Part shown: positions 1-9,623 of the stretch, piece after piece
How positions within the stretch are numbered: the stretch's first letter is position 1
Layout: every line of letters starts with the position of its first letter
DNA from: Microbacterium sp. ET2
GTDB taxonomy: Bacteria > Actinomycetota > Actinomycetes > Actinomycetales > Microbacteriaceae
DNA: 64,000 nucleotides
Direction of reading: 5' to 3'
Assembly (NCBI RefSeq): GCF_030347395.1
Contig: NZ_CP128170.1
Span: 1,922,001 to 1,986,000 of the forward strand
Notes under the pieces: generated by a model
Databases searched by the model: none
Seen by the model: only the letters and a program-made list of their open reading frames with translations
Told to the model about the DNA's origin: nothing
Position numbers and translations under genes: made by a program

Positions 1-92
1 AGTGGCCGATCCCCGGCATCGGCGCCTGGAACCTCGCGATCGGCTTCGGCATCGCGTTCATCGGGTTCCTGATGACCACCCGCTGGCGCTGA
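1..92 (+). CDS. crgA: Cell division protein CrgA, C-terminal fragment
   Basis: Partial gene entering from the left edge; the frame begins at base 3 and stops with TGA at 90-92, leaving 29 residues. They form one hydrophobic segment (AIGFGIAFIGFLMTTRW) ending in a short basic tail. The pattern PIPGIGAWN before the helix and the MTTRW ending are characteristic of CrgA, a two-helix actinobacterial membrane protein that works with FtsZ and the septal synthases. CrgA next to cyclophilin, a rhomboid gene and the gyr/dnaA region is common actinobacterial gene order. The fragment is short, so the call rests on the tail motif plus synteny. Confidence 0.75.
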   Translation, partial: WPIPGIGAWNLAIGFGIAFIGFLMTTRWR

Positions 93-457
93 CGCCCGAC
101 CCCCGGCGCCGACCCGGCCCATCTGCTGGCCCTCACCCGGCTCATCTGCCGTCCCCGACCAACCCTGCTGCGCTTGACGGCGTCGTCTCTGCGCACCGCG
201 CCATAGGCGCGCATCCGGCCTTCGACGCCGACCTCTCCCACCCCTGACCGCGGTGACCTCCCCGACCGCGGTGATCTGAGCACCCGCGAACCGTGGCACG
301 GTGAATCTCCGCGGTAGGGGACGGGTGGGCGGCGGGGCCGGGCGGCTGCGCCCAGCCGAGGAAGGACGGATGCCGCGGCATCCGATCTGTCCTCGGCGAC
401 CTAATTACACCCGTGTGATTCATCCCCACCTGGGGATGAATCTGTGGATAAGTGCGC
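93..457. other. Gene-free interval between crgA and rhomboid gene, with two perfect palindromes and a DnaA box
   Basis: I see no gene here. An 18-bp perfect palindrome (CGGATGCCGCGGCATCCG, 367-384) sits in a longer stem (about 363-392) and could be a terminator for crgA and/or the converging rhomboid gene. A second perfect inverted repeat at 418-441 has 11-bp arms (ATTCATCCCCA and its complement) around a 2-base centre. Directly beside it, 443-451 reads TGTGGATAA, an exact DnaA box on the minus strand. The 400-455 stretch is AT-rich for this genome. Confidence 0.6.
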
Positions 458-1339
458 TCAGAAGTACAGGACCGGCGGTACCAGCAGCAGCGCGAGCGAT
501 GCCACCGTGAGGGCGATGAGCAGTGCGATCTGCAGCGGCCGCCGCGACCGAGCCCGCGTCTGCGTGAGGATGACCGCGACGAGGAGTCCTGCGATCAGGC
601 CACCGACGTGCGCCTGCCAGGAGATGTTGAATCCCGGGATGAATCCGATGACGAGGTTGATGCCGAGCACGATCGCGATGCCCGTCACCGGCGCGCCGAG
701 GTGCCGGCCGATGATGAGGAGCGCCCCGAAGAGGCCGAACACCGCGCCCGAGGCTCCGACGACGGGCGTCCCGAACGACAGGAGCGTCACCGCCACCGAG
801 CCACCCAGAGTGCTGATCAGGTAGAGCGCGATGAATCGCCATCTGCCCAGGAGCGGTTCGAGGCTGCGGCCGATGAGCCACAGCGCCAGCATGTTCAGGC
901 CGATGTGCCAGAAACCCGAGTGCACGAGCGACACCGTGAGCAGACGCCACGGCTGGAAGACGCCGAAGGCCTCGGGGTAGAGCGTCGGCGCCCAGAACGA
1001 CAGCGTGTCGGTCACCGCGCCGCCGAACCCGGGGATCAACGAGATGAGGTACACGAGCGCGGTGATGCCGATGATCGCGTACGTCGCAAGGGGCCGGGTG
1101 TCGCCGACGACGACCGCAGCAGGACGGCGAGCCCACCGGCGCTCGGCCTTCTTCTGCGCGGTCGTGCGTGACGCCTGCTGCTCCGCGAGGCACTCGGGGC
1201 AGATGACGCCCACGGGCGCCTGAATCTGACACTCGGGACAGATGGTGCGCAGGCACCGCTGACACAGGACGAAGCTCTGCCGGTCGGGATGCCGGTAGCA
1301 GAAGTTGTCGCTGTTGCGACGAAGGTCGTCGGAACTCAC
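458..1339 (-). CDS. Rhomboid family intramembrane serine protease with N-terminal B-box zinc finger
   Basis: 293 residues from a GTG at 1339 (the open frame extends further but upstream sequence is low-complexity Arg-rich and overlaps cyclophilin). Residues about 10-50 carry paired CxxC/CxxH motifs (CYRH, CQRC, CPEC, CPEC), a B-box type zinc finger. After a basic linker, at least six hydrophobic segments follow. Rhomboid signature: GASGAVFG supplies the catalytic Ser, and the His of WQAHVGG completes the dyad. HSGFWHIGLNM is the conserved loop/TM2 motif. It probably cleaves membrane protein substrates; none can be named. A second, shorter rhomboid without the zinc finger lies at 52083-52724. 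Confidence 0.9.
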   Translation of the reverse strand: MSSDDLRRNSDNFCYRHPDRQSFVLCQRCLRTICPECQIQAPVGVICPECLAEQQASRTTAQKKAERRWARRPAAVVVGDTRPLATYAIIGITALVYLISLIPGFGGAVTDTLSFWAPTLYPEAFGVFQPWRLLTVSLVHSGFWHIGLNMLALWLIGRSLEPLLGRWRFIALYLISTLGGSVAVTLLSFGTPVVGASGAVFGLFGALLIIGRHLGAPVTGIAIVLGINLVIGFIPGFNISWQAHVGGLIAGLLVAVILTQTRARSRRPLQIALLIALTVASLALLLVPPVLYF

Positions 1340-1362
1340 GTCCGTGTCAGCGGCGCCGCCGC

Positions 1363-1920
1363 TCAGGCGGTGACGACGTCGATCGACTCGATGACGACCG
1401 GCTCGACCGGGCGGTCGCCGGCTGCCGTGGGCACCTTCGCGATCGCGTCGACGACGGCGCGCGAGGCATCGTCGGCGACCTCGCCGAAGATCGTGTGCTT
1501 GCCCTGCAGCCACGGGGTCGGATCGGTGGTGATGAAGAACTGCGAGCCGTTGGTGCCCTCGGGCTTGCCGGTCAGGCTGTTGCGGCGGAGCCCGGCGTTG
1601 GCCATGGCCAGCTTGTAGGGAGCGTTGAAGTCGACCTCAGGACTGATCTCGTCGTTGAAGGTGTATCCGGGGCCGCCGGTGCCCTGGCCGAGCGGGTCGC
1701 CGCCCTGAATCATGAAGCCGGGGATGATGCGGTGGAAGATGACCCCGTTGTAGAGGGGGCCTTCGCCGGGCTTGCCGGTCGCGGGGTCGGTCCAGGAGCC
1801 CGAGCCGTCGGCGAGGCCGACGAAGTTCTGAACCGTGCGGGGGGCCTGGTCGCCGAACAGGTTGACCACGATGTCTCCGTGGTTGGTGTGGATCGTGGCG
1901 ACTGCGGTGTGAATGGGCAT
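1363..1920 (-). CDS. ppiA: Peptidyl-prolyl cis-trans isomerase (cyclophilin type)
   Basis: 185 residues, no signal peptide, so cytoplasmic. Cyclophilin motifs are in order: FHRIIPGFMIQGGD (catalytic Arg and substrate pocket), GSQFFITT, and the W-L-x-G-K-H-T-I-F-G block. It catalyses proline cis-trans isomerisation during folding. Length and single-domain layout are usual for actinobacterial PpiA, which is typically encoded near crgA and dnaA as here. It ends 24 bp before the start of the rhomboid gene on the same strand, so the two may be cotranscribed. Confidence 0.95.
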   Translation of the reverse strand: MPIHTAVATIHTNHGDIVVNLFGDQAPRTVQNFVGLADGSGSWTDPATGKPGEGPLYNGVIFHRIIPGFMIQGGDPLGQGTGGPGYTFNDEISPEVDFNAPYKLAMANAGLRRNSLTGKPEGTNGSQFFITTDPTPWLQGKHTIFGEVADDASRAVVDAIAKVPTAAGDRPVEPVVIESIDVVTA

Positions 1921-2021
1921 GAGTACATTCTTTCAGAGTCCCGTGCAAGCCCTGGCGGTCCGGGGGCAGTCTGGCAAGATGGACGAAACGTCCGATCACG
2001 CCTGTCCAGAGGGAGGGCCCC

Positions 2022-2606
2022 GTGAGCCTCAGCCGTAAGCGCAAGAAGGAACTCCGCAAGCTTCAGCGTGAAGCCAACAATCTGTGGGAGTCGCAGCAGG
2101 TGCTCGTCGGCCAGGCCGCGAACGTCGCCCGCGAGGCCGGCCGCCAGCTCGGCAAGTACGGTCGCGAAGACCTCGGCCCCCAGGTGCAGGCCACCTACGG
2201 CAAGTATGCCGAGCCGTACATCACGAAGAGCCTCGACGTCTCGCGCGACGTGCTGACGCACCGCGTGATTCCCGCCACGGGTGCCGTGGTCGGTTCGGCG
2301 ATGTCGGTGTGGGATGCGGCCAACGACACCCGGGCCCGCCTCGCCAAGGGCAAGGGACTGGCGCTGCCCGACTCGAAGACCTACTCCAAGAAGGCCGAGA
2401 AGTACGGCAAGGACGCCACCAAGGCGCTGTCGAAGAAGTTCTCCGTGCTCGAGCCCAAGAAGCAGGGCATGGGTGCTGGTGGGGTCATCGCGATCATCCT
2501 CGGTGTCGCCGCCGCCGCCGGTGTGCTCTACGCCGCCTGGCAGACGCTGCGGGCAGATGACGAGCTGTGGGTGGCCGACGACCCGCTTCGCGCCCCCGAC
2601 GCGTGA
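2022..2606 (+). CDS. Conserved basic protein with one C-terminal membrane helix, function unknown
   Basis: 194 residues from GTG 2022, preceded by a GGAGGG-type Shine-Dalgarno. Residues 1-20 are very basic (SRKRKKELRKLQRE). The centre is charged, Lys-rich and probably helical. One hydrophobic helix (about 152-172, GGVIAIILGVAAAAGVLYAA) is followed by a short acidic tail, predicting a single-pass membrane protein with a large cytoplasmic part. I recognise no enzyme motif. Such proteins are sometimes labelled helicase in databases, but no Walker motif is visible. It is divergent from the cyclophilin gene and 40 bp ahead of the ybaK-like gene. Confidence 0.75.
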   Translation: MSLSRKRKKELRKLQREANNLWESQQVLVGQAANVAREAGRQLGKYGREDLGPQVQATYGKYAEPYITKSLDVSRDVLTHRVIPATGAVVGSAMSVWDAANDTRARLAKGKGLALPDSKTYSKKAEKYGKDATKALSKKFSVLEPKKQGMGAGGVIAIILGVAAAAGVLYAAWQTLRADDELWVADDPLRAPDA

Positions 2607-2646
2607 GTCGTGGCGGGCGCGCAGCCCGCAGATCGAAATCTCATCC

Positions 2647-3126
2647 ATGAGTGACGCGCTGAACCGCGTGGAAGAGGCCGCCCGCGAGCGCGGCCTCGCC
2701 GTCGAGTTCCGCGAGCGCCCGGCAGCGAAGAGCCTCCCCGAGGCGGCCGAGCTTCTCGGCATCCCTCCCGCAGGCATCGTGAAGACGCTGGTGGTGAAGA
2801 GAGCGGATGACTCGTACCTGTTCGCCCTCGTGCCAGGTGATCGGGCCATCTCGTGGCCGAAGCTCCGCGCCGTCGTCGGCGTAAATCGTCTGAAGCTTCC
2901 TGATCCGGATGCCGCCCTTGCGGCGACCGGCTACGAGCGGGGCACCATCGTCCCCATCGGCAGCACGTCCGACTGGCCGATCTACGCTGACGAGCGGATC
3001 GTCGGCGAGCGTATCGCGATGGGAGCGGGTGCGCACGGCTACAGCCTCTTCGTCGACGCCGACGCGCTGATCGCGGCGTACGGCGCGACGGTGGCGGACA
3101 TCTCGCAGCCGGCGGAGGAACGCTAG
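2647..3126 (+). CDS. YbaK/EbsC-type aminoacyl-tRNA deacylase
   Basis: 159 residues from ATG 2647. The family hydrolyses mischarged tRNA in trans (for example Cys- or Ala-tRNA-Pro). Typical features: the IVKTLVVK segment with the invariant Lys, LVPGDRAISWPKL, the GYERGTIVPIG block (the G-x-x-P-G loop of the family, here GTIVPIG) and the C-terminal GAGAHGYSLFVDADAL segment. The alternative upstream in-frame Met is out of frame with the preceding gene's product and would overlap it extensively, so the internal ATG is preferred. The stop overlaps by four bases the stop of the convergent Nudix gene. Confidence 0.9.
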   Translation: MSDALNRVEEAARERGLAVEFRERPAAKSLPEAAELLGIPPAGIVKTLVVKRADDSYLFALVPGDRAISWPKLRAVVGVNRLKLPDPDAALAATGYERGTIVPIGSTSDWPIYADERIVGERIAMGAGAHGYSLFVDADALIAAYGATVADISQPAEER

Positions 3127-3587
3127 CCCGACGCGGCGGCGGGGTCCGGCGCTGCGTCGGTGAGACCTGCCATCCCGAGGGCGACGTCGATCAGCCGCAC
3201 ATGCCGGAGCTGAGCCACCTCACGGAGGCCGAACCATCCTGCCCTGTCGGTACTGCCGCCGATCTCATGACGCAGACGGCCGCCGACGATGTGTGCCCGG
3301 TAGACGATCTGAAGGGTGTGAAGCGGCTCGGTCGCGCCGGGAGTGATGCGGCGGTTGCCGGGGATCACGCGAGAGTTGATGCCGAGAAGCTCGTCGAGTT
3401 CGACGTCGAATCCCGTCTCCTCCTGCACCTCTCGGCGGGCCGCCGCCGCGGGGTCCTCGCCGGGCTCGAGTCCCCCGCCGGGAAGAGTCCAGGCCGCCCG
3501 GCGCCCCTCGTTCCAGTGAGCGAGGAGGAGGCGATCGGCGGCGTCGAGAACGACCGCGTACGCAGCGACTCGCAGGTCCATACGCAT
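3123..3587 (-). CDS. Nudix hydrolase
   Basis: 154 residues; start ATG 3587 chosen because the longer frame runs through the tRNA-Ala gene. A complete Nudix box lies at about residues 38-60: GGGLEPGEDPAAAARREVQE followed by ETGF, matching Gx5Ex7REUxEExGU with the metal-binding Glu residues present. The family hydrolyses nucleoside diphosphates linked to another group; the substrate cannot be told from sequence. It follows a hairpin and two tRNAs on the same strand and converges on the YbaK-like gene. Confidence 0.9.
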   Translation of the reverse strand: MRMDLRVAAYAVVLDAADRLLLAHWNEGRRAAWTLPGGGLEPGEDPAAAARREVQEETGFDVELDELLGINSRVIPGNRRITPGATEPLHTLQIVYRAHIVGGRLRHEIGGSTDRAGWFGLREVAQLRHVRLIDVALGMAGLTDAAPDPAAASG

Positions 3588-3601
3588 GACCCTAAACCAG
3601 C

Positions 3602-3634
3602 ATGAAGGGCCGACCTCTCGGACCGGCCCTTCAT
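3602..3634 (-). terminator. 11-bp perfect hairpin between tRNA-Ala and Nudix gene
   Basis: ATGAAGGGCCG is repeated as its exact complement around a 10-11 base loop. It lies just after the 3' end of tRNA-Ala on the minus strand and before the Nudix start. No T-run follows, so it may act as a terminator or as a processing/attenuation structure. Confidence 0.5.
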
Positions 3635-3640
3635 GCGTTG

Positions 3641-3713
3641 TGGAGCCTAGGAGATTCGAACTCCTGACATCCTGCTTGCAAAGCAGGCGCTCTACCAACT
3701 GAGCTAAGGCCCC
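3641..3713 (-). tRNA. tRNA-Ala (anticodon UGC)
   Basis: 73-nt cloverleaf: acceptor GGGGCCT pairs with AGGCTCC (one G-U), D arm TAGCTCAGTTGGTAGAGC, anticodon loop CTTTGCAAG with UGC, T arm with GTTCGAATC, discriminator A. The CCA end is not encoded; the CCA-adding enzyme in this window (29688-31118) would supply it. Confidence 0.97.
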
Positions 3714-3726
3714 GGGGCAGGGATGG

Positions 3727-3800
3727 TGGGGCTACCAGGACTTGAACCTGGGACCTCTTCATTATCAGTGAAGCGCTCTAACCGCCTGAGCTATAGCCCC
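3727..3800 (-). tRNA. tRNA-Ile (anticodon GAU)
   Basis: 74-nt cloverleaf: acceptor GGGGCTA/TAGCCCC, D arm AGCTCAGGCGGTTAGAGC, anticodon loop CTGATAA giving GAU, T arm GGTTCAAGTCC, discriminator A. Unlike the neighbouring tRNA-Ala, CCA is encoded (3724-3726). The Ile-Ala pair beside gyrA is a common actinobacterial arrangement; transcription runs Ile then Ala. Confidence 0.97.
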
Positions 3801-3869
3801 GATCGCGTCGGCGACTCGCGTCGCCAACCTCCAAGAGATTACCGGACGCGACCGGTTTTCTCGAATCGG

Positions 3870-4274
3870 TCAGTTGGAGGTGAACCCGACCAGCAGTCCG
3901 CCGGTGACCTTCACCGCGAGGTTGTAGATGCCCGCCATGACCGCGCCGAGCACCGTGACGACGACGAGATTCAGAATGCCCACGACCGCGGCGAACGCGA
4001 GCACCTGAGGGAGCCCGAGGAACTGCGCCAGAACGAAGCCGCCATCGGTGAAGCTCGCCAGCAGCTCATCGACCTCGGCGATGAGCCCCGTCGTCGACAC
4101 GACGAGGTAGATCATCACCAGCGAGACGACCGTCACGATCGCCACAGCCACCGCGGCGAGGAACGACAGTTTGACCGCCGACCAGAAGTCGACGTACACG
4201 AGCCGCAGGCGCACCTGCTTGGCGCTGGTCTTGCTGCTGGATTTGCGGGCGAGCTTGTCGGCTACCGTGCTCAT
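3870..4274 (-). CDS. DUF3566 membrane protein
   Basis: 134 residues with a basic Ser/Lys-rich N-terminus and two or three hydrophobic segments (about 33-60 and 90-115). The sequence [19 protein letters not shown] and the closing [10 protein letters not shown] match the DUF3566 family, which in actinobacteria follows gyrA almost invariably. It overlaps gyrA by ATGA (4271-4274), so it is translationally coupled. Family function is unknown; constant linkage to gyrase suggests a replication- or envelope-related role, which is only inference. Confidence 0.9.
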   Translation of the reverse strand: MSTVADKLARKSSSKTSAKQVRLRLVYVDFWSAVKLSFLAAVAVAIVTVVSLVMIYLVVSTTGLIAEVDELLASFTDGGFVLAQFLGLPQVLAFAAVVGILNLVVVTVLGAVMAGIYNLAVKVTGGLLVGFTSN

Positions 4275-6895
4275 GCGTCAGTACTTCCTTCGGGCGTCTC
4301 AGGGGTGTCGGGTGCATCCGCCTCCTGCGGCACCGCACCGGCCGGGAGGTCTGGGTCGGCCGCCAGACTCGAGTCTGCCTCGGGTGCCTCGCCGTTCTCT
4401 GTGAGATTGCGCTCGGAATTCCTTGCGATCGCGATGATCCGATCATCGTCGCCGGCACGAGCGAACACGACACCCATCGTGTCGCGTCCCTTGGCAGGCA
4501 CCTCGGCCACCGCAGAGCGTACCACCTTGCCGCTGGCAAGGACCACCAAGACTTCGTCGTCCGCCGAGGCGATGAGACCGCCCGCCAGAACGCCCCGATC
4601 CTCCGTGAGACGCGCCACCTTGATGCCGAGACCTCCGCGCGTCTGGCTGCGGTACTGGTCGACGGAGGTCCGCTTGGCATAGCCGCCCTCGGTCACGACG
4701 AAGACGTATCCGTCATCCGAGACCACCGAGGCCGACAGCAGCGAGTCGTCGCCGCGGAACGACATGCCCTTCACACCCTCCGTGGCGCGCCCCATCGGGC
4801 GCAGCGCCTCGTCGGTGGCGGTGAAGCGCAGCGACATCCCGTGCCGACTGATCAGCAGGACGTCGTCGCCGTCGTTCACGAGCATCGCGCTGACGAGCTC
4901 GTCGCCGTTCTCCTCGTCGGCACCGCGCAGCTTGATGGCGATGACCCCGCCCTGGCGGTTCGTGTCGTACTCCGTGAGCCGGGTCTTCTTCACCAGCCCG
5001 CTGCGGGTAGCGAGCACCAGGTGCGTCGCGACGCTGTAGTCGCGGATGTCGAGGATCTGCGCGATCTCCTCGCCGGGCTGCAGTGCGAGCAGATTCGCGA
5101 CGTGCTGACCCTTTGCGTCGCGCCCGGCCTCAGGAACCTCGTATGCCTTGGCCCGGTAGACGCGGCCCTTCGTGGTGAAGAAGAGCAGCCAGTGGTGAGT
5201 GGTCGTGACGAAGAAGTGCTCCACCACGTCGTCGGCGCGCAGCTGGGCCCCCTTCACCCCGCGGCCACCGCGGTGCTGCGAGCGGTAGTTGTCACTGCGC
5301 GTGCGCTTGATGTATCCGTCACGGGTGACGGTGACGACCATCTCCTCTTCGGGAATGAGGTCTTCGACCGACATGTCACCGTCGAACCCGGGCAGGATCT
5401 CGGTACGACGGTCATCGCCGTACTTGTCCACGATGGCGGTGAGCTCGTCGCGGATGATCCGGCGCTGACGCGCCGGATCGGCGAGGATCGCGTTGAACTC
5501 GGCGATCTGCGCTTCGATCTCGCGTGCTTCGTCGATGATCTTCTGACGCTCGAGGGCCGCCAGGCGACGCAGCTGCATCGCCAGGATCGCATCCGCCTGC
5601 AGATCGTCGATGTCGAGCAGAGACTTCAGGCCCTCGCGTGCATCGTCGACGGTCGGCGACCGGCGGATGAGGGCGATGACCTCGTCGAGCGCATCCAGCG
5701 CCTTGAGGTAACCGCGCAGGATGTGCATCCGCTCCTCGGCCTTGCGCAGGCGGAAGCGGGTGCGGCGGACGATCACGTCGACCTGGTGGGTGATCCAGTA
5801 CGAGATGAACTGGTCGAGCGACAGCGTGCGCGGCACGCCGTCGACGATCGCCAGCATGTTGGCACCGAAGTTCTCCTGCAGCTGCGTGTGCTTGTACAGG
5901 TTGTTCAGCACGACCTTGGCGACCGCATCGCGCTTGAGGACGATGACCAGGCGCTGGCCGGTGCGCCCCGACGTCTCGTCGCGGATGTCTGCGATGCCCG
6001 TGATCTTGCCGTCACGGGCGAGGTCGCCGATCTTCACAGCGACGTTGTCGGGATTCACCTGGTAGGGCAATTCGGTGATCACGAGGCATGTGCGACCCTG
6101 GATCTCCTCGACGTTGACCACCGCCCGCATGGTGATCGACCCGCGACCGGTGCGATAGGCCTCCTTGATGCCGCGGTTGCCGAGGATCTGCGCGGAAGTC
6201 GGGAAGTCCGGGCCGGGGATGCGTTCCAGGAGGGCCTCGAGCAGCTCCTCACGCGTGGCATCCGGGTTCTCGAGCGCCCACAGCGCACCGGAAGACACCT
6301 CCCTCAGGTTGTGAGGGGGGATGTTCGTGGCCATGCCGACGGCGATACCGACGGATCCGTTGACGAGCAGGTTGGGGAAGCGGGAAGGGAGCACGACGGG
6401 CTCCTGCGTGCGACCGTCGTAGTTGGGCTCGAAGTCGACAGTCTCCTCTTCGATATCGCGCACCATCTCCAGCGCGAGAGGAGCCATCTTCGTCTCGGTG
6501 TACCGGGGTGCTGCCGCACCCTGGTTCCCCGGTGAGCCGAAGTTCCCCTGGCCGAGAGCCAGCGGGTACCGCAGTGCCCACGGCTGGACGAGGCGGACCA
6601 GGGTGTCGTAGATCGGTGCGTCGCCGTGCGGGTGGAACTGACCCATCACTTCCCCCACGACACGAGTGCACTTCGAGAAAGCCTTGTCGGGGCGGTAACC
6701 CCCGTCGTACATGCCGTAGATCACCCGACGGTGCACGGGCTTCAGGCCGTCCTCCACTCGCGGCAGGGCACGACCCACGATCACGCTCATCGCGTAGTCG
6801 AGGTAACTGCGCTGCATCTCCAGTTGCAGGTCGACCTGGTCGATGCGCCCGTGGTTGTGTCCGGCGTTCGCGTCAGGACGCTCGTCGTCAGCCAT
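4271..6895 (-). CDS. gyrA: DNA gyrase subunit A
   Basis: 874 residues, normal for the family. Cleaves and rejoins DNA in the GyrA2GyrB2 enzyme that adds negative supercoils. The N-terminal winged-helix domain contains the catalytic Tyr in [11 protein letters not shown]. The C-terminal half shows repeated beta-pinwheel blades and a GyrA-box type segment ([10 protein letters not shown]). The last 40 residues are an acidic, Pro/Ala-rich tail. The quinolone region reads HGDAPIYD: Ala at E. coli position 83 as usual for actinobacteria, then Pro where M. tuberculosis has Ser91. It lies 61 bp downstream of gyrB and overlaps DUF3566. Confidence 0.98.
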   Translation of the reverse strand: MADDERPDANAGHNHGRIDQVDLQLEMQRSYLDYAMSVIVGRALPRVEDGLKPVHRRVIYGMYDGGYRPDKAFSKCTRVVGEVMGQFHPHGDAPIYDTLVRLVQPWALRYPLALGQGNFGSPGNQGAAAPRYTETKMAPLALEMVRDIEEETVDFEPNYDGRTQEPVVLPSRFPNLLVNGSVGIAVGMATNIPPHNLREVSSGALWALENPDATREELLEALLERIPGPDFPTSAQILGNRGIKEAYRTGRGSITMRAVVNVEEIQGRTCLVITELPYQVNPDNVAVKIGDLARDGKITGIADIRDETSGRTGQRLVIVLKRDAVAKVVLNNLYKHTQLQENFGANMLAIVDGVPRTLSLDQFISYWITHQVDVIVRRTRFRLRKAEERMHILRGYLKALDALDEVIALIRRSPTVDDAREGLKSLLDIDDLQADAILAMQLRRLAALERQKIIDEAREIEAQIAEFNAILADPARQRRIIRDELTAIVDKYGDDRRTEILPGFDGDMSVEDLIPEEEMVVTVTRDGYIKRTRSDNYRSQHRGGRGVKGAQLRADDVVEHFFVTTTHHWLLFFTTKGRVYRAKAYEVPEAGRDAKGQHVANLLALQPGEEIAQILDIRDYSVATHLVLATRSGLVKKTRLTEYDTNRQGGVIAIKLRGADEENGDELVSAMLVNDGDDVLLISRHGMSLRFTATDEALRPMGRATEGVKGMSFRGDDSLLSASVVSDDGYVFVVTEGGYAKRTSVDQYRSQTRGGLGIKVARLTEDRGVLAGGLIASADDEVLVVLASGKVVRSAVAEVPAKGRDTMGVVFARAGDDDRIIAIARNSERNLTENGEAPEADSSLAADPDLPAGAVPQEADAPDTPETPEGSTDA

Positions 6896-6956
6896 CAGTT
6901 GTCTCTACTTTCTTCGTTTCGTCTCGCGAGAGACGGAACGCGCATGGATCGCGTCG

Positions 6957-9005
6957 TCAGATGTCGAGGAAGCGCACGTCTTTGGCGTTGCGCTGGATGA
7001 ATCCGCGCCGCGATTCGACGTCTTCGCCCATCAGAACCGAGAAGATCTCGTCGGCCGCCGCGGCGTCGTCGATGGTCACCTGGCGGAGGATCCGGGTCTC
7101 GGGATTCATCGTGGTCTCCCACAACTCGTGATCGTTCATCTCGCCGAGACCCTTGTAGCGCTGGATTCCGCCGTCGTTGGCCTTGGGCAGCCGGTTGCCG
7201 CGCGCCTGCCCTTCGACGAGCATCGCGTCGCGCTCCCTGTCGCTGAAGGCGTACTCGTGATCGGCATTCGACCACTTCAGCCGGAAGAGCGGCGGCTGCG
7301 CGAGGTAGACGAAACCCGCCTCGATCAGACCGCGCATGTAACGGAACAGGAGGGTCAGCAGGAGCGTCGTGATGTGCTGCCCGTCGACGTCGGCATCGGC
7401 CATCAGCACGATCTTGTGGTACCGCGCCTTGCTGATGTCGAAGTCCTCGCCGATCCCCGTCCCGAAGGCCTGGATCATCGCCTGGACCTCTTTGTTGCCC
7501 AGGGCACGGTCGAGGCGCGCCCGCTCGACGTTGAGGATCTTGCCTCGGAGCGCGAGGATCGCCTGCGTGCGCGGGTCGCGCCCCTGCACCGCCGATCCGC
7601 CGGCGGAATCGCCCTCGACGAGGAAGATCTCGCTGATCGACGGGTCTTTGCTCGTGCAGTCCTTCAGCTTGTCGGGCATCGCCGCCGACTCGAAGACGCT
7701 CTTGCGTCGCGCCGTCTCACGCGCCTTCCGGGCCGCAAGGCGCGCGGTCGCCGCGTCGATGGCCTTCCGGATGATGTTCTTCGCCTGCACGGGGTTTCGA
7801 TCGAACCAGTCACCCAGTCGATCGCCGACCACCTTCTGCACGAACGCCTTGGCCTCGGTGTTGCCGAGCTTGGTCTTGGTCTGCCCCTCGAACTGCGGCT
7901 CGGAGAGCTTGACCGAGATGACCGCGGTGAGCCCCTCGCGGACGTCCTCGCCCGAGAGGTTCTCGTCCTTCTCCTTCAACAGGTTGTTGGCGCGGGCGTA
8001 CCGGTTCACGAGCGCAGTCAGAGCCGCACGGAACCCCTCCTCGTGGGTACCGCCCTCGTGGGTGTTGATGGTGTTGGCGAAGGTGAAGACGTTCTCGGTG
8101 TAGCTGGTCGTCCACTGCATCGCCATCTCGAGGGCGATCTTGCGCTCGGTGTCCTCCGACTCGAACGCGATCACCTCCTCGTTGACGATCTCGGCTCGGC
8201 GCACCTTGTTGAGGTACTCGACATAGTCGACCAGTCCGCGCTCGTAGAGGAAGCTGTCACGCGGATGATGCGGCTTCTCCTCACCTGATTCGTCGGCCTC
8301 GACAGACACCGCGGTCTCGCGCTCGTCACTGAGCGTGATGCGCAGCCCCTTATTGAGGAAGGCCATCTGCTGGAAGCGGGTGCGCAGTGTCTCGTAGTCG
8401 AAGTCGACGGTGTCGAAGATGCCGGCGTCGGGCCAGAAGGTCACGGTCGTCCCGGTCTGGTCGCTCGGTTCGTCCTTCGACAGCGGCGCCTGCGGCACAC
8501 CCCCGGCGCGGTACGACTGCCGCCACACGTGACCCTGACGGCGCACCTCGACCTCGAGGCGAGAGGACAGGGCGTTCACGACGGACGAACCGACGCCGTG
8601 CAGACCCCCCGAGACCGCGTATCCGCCGCCGCCGAACTTCCCACCCGCGTGGAGAACCGTCAGGACGACCTCAACGGTGGACTTGCCCTCGGTGCGGTGC
8701 ATGTCGACGGGGATGCCGCGGCCGTTGTCGATCACACGGATGCCGCCGTCTTCGAGGATGGTGACCTCGATCGCGTCGCAGTAGCCGGCAAGAGCCTCAT
8801 CGACGGCGTTGTCGACGATCTCGTAGACGAGGTGGTGGAGGCCGCGCTCGCCGGTCGAGCCGATGTACATGCCCGGGCGTTTGCGGACCGCCTCAAGACC
8901 CTCGAGCACCTGGATGTCGTCGGCTCCGTACTCGCCGGCCACCCGGTTGTCCGCGGAACGCGGATCGGTGCCTTCGGGAACGCTTTCAGGGGTCACAGAC
9001 GTCAT
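6957..9005 (-). CDS. gyrB: DNA gyrase subunit B
   Basis: 682 residues from ATG 9005; a GTG at 9023 would add six residues. ATPase half of gyrase: GHKL motifs [22 protein letters not shown] and [13 protein letters not shown] bind ATP. The TOPRIM domain shows [20 protein letters not shown] and the C-terminal [10 protein letters not shown] block. It is followed by gyrA with a short gap, so both subunits should be made from one transcript. Upstream is dciA in the same direction. Confidence 0.98.
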   Translation of the reverse strand: MTSVTPESVPEGTDPRSADNRVAGEYGADDIQVLEGLEAVRKRPGMYIGSTGERGLHHLVYEIVDNAVDEALAGYCDAIEVTILEDGGIRVIDNGRGIPVDMHRTEGKSTVEVVLTVLHAGGKFGGGGYAVSGGLHGVGSSVVNALSSRLEVEVRRQGHVWRQSYRAGGVPQAPLSKDEPSDQTGTTVTFWPDAGIFDTVDFDYETLRTRFQQMAFLNKGLRITLSDERETAVSVEADESGEEKPHHPRDSFLYERGLVDYVEYLNKVRRAEIVNEEVIAFESEDTERKIALEMAMQWTTSYTENVFTFANTINTHEGGTHEEGFRAALTALVNRYARANNLLKEKDENLSGEDVREGLTAVISVKLSEPQFEGQTKTKLGNTEAKAFVQKVVGDRLGDWFDRNPVQAKNIIRKAIDAATARLAARKARETARRKSVFESAAMPDKLKDCTSKDPSISEIFLVEGDSAGGSAVQGRDPRTQAILALRGKILNVERARLDRALGNKEVQAMIQAFGTGIGEDFDISKARYHKIVLMADADVDGQHITTLLLTLLFRYMRGLIEAGFVYLAQPPLFRLKWSNADHEYAFSDRERDAMLVEGQARGNRLPKANDGGIQRYKGLGEMNDHELWETTMNPETRILRQVTIDDAAAADEIFSVLMGEDVESRRGFIQRNAKDVRFLDI

Positions 9006-9125
9006 AGATTTCCAGCGCTCCACATCGGTTCACGAACCTTGACAGTCTATCAAGCGGACGACTCGTTTGACGCCTCTACGCCGCTGTGGCGGCATGAAAT
9101 GCCTTCGGACGGGATCGGACGTGGC

Positions 9126-9623
9126 TCAACCGTAGGTATCGCGCGGACCGCGCCCTGGAATGGCTCTCGGACCCCATTTCCAGGAGGGGACGTCTGGTCC
9201 GATGAAACGGATGGACTCCACGCCCGCTTCGGGATACCTGCGAACGATCTCCGACAGGATGTGCGCGCGCATCAGCTGCAGCTGCTTGGCCCACGCCGTC
9301 GAGTCGGCCTGGACTGTGAGGATGCCTCGGTCGAACGCGACCGGGCGGGTGTGCTGCGCCGTGTTCTCACCGGCGACCTCGTTCCACGTGCGCACCACAT
9401 CTTCGCGGGACAGCTGGGGCTCCCACCCCGCCTGTCGGGTGAGATCGGCGAGCACATCGGCTACGCCGTGGGGATCGCGCCCCGGCGCGAACGGCTGATG
9501 CGCCTCATCCACATCGCGCGTGCGACGGCGACGACGCAGTGCGCGGGGCGAGGGATCGAGGCCGCGCAGGCGCAGGTAGGTGGCGATCGTCTCGGGGACC
9601 GAGTCGGCGTCTGCCTCAGTCAT
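9126..9623 (-). CDS. dciA: DciA family protein (DUF721)
   Basis: 165 residues from ATG 9623. The N-terminal third is Arg-rich and probably disordered (ALRRRRRTRD). The C-terminal half is the DUF721/DciA fold: W-x-x-VAGENTAQHTRPVAFDRG, then LTVQADSTAWAKQLQLM and a final GVESIRF block. DciA assists loading of the replicative helicase in bacteria lacking DnaC/DnaI. The start lies inside recF (8-base overlap), giving the classic recF-dciA-gyrB order. Its presumed partner dnaB is also in this window, at 49438-52002. Confidence 0.9.
   Translation of the reverse strand: MTEADADSVPETIATYLRLRGLDPSPRALRRRRRTRDVDEAHQPFAPGRDPHGVADVLADLTRQAGWEPQLSREDVVRTWNEVAGENTAQHTRPVAFDRGILTVQADSTAWAKQLQLMRAHILSEIVRRYPEAGVESIRFIGPDVPSWKWGPRAIPGRGPRDTYG

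Noticed and set aside
4841..6535. 564-codon plus-strand open frame
   Set aside because: Antisense to gyrA; GC-rich third-position bias of gyrA keeps the opposite strand open. No domain or ribosome site.
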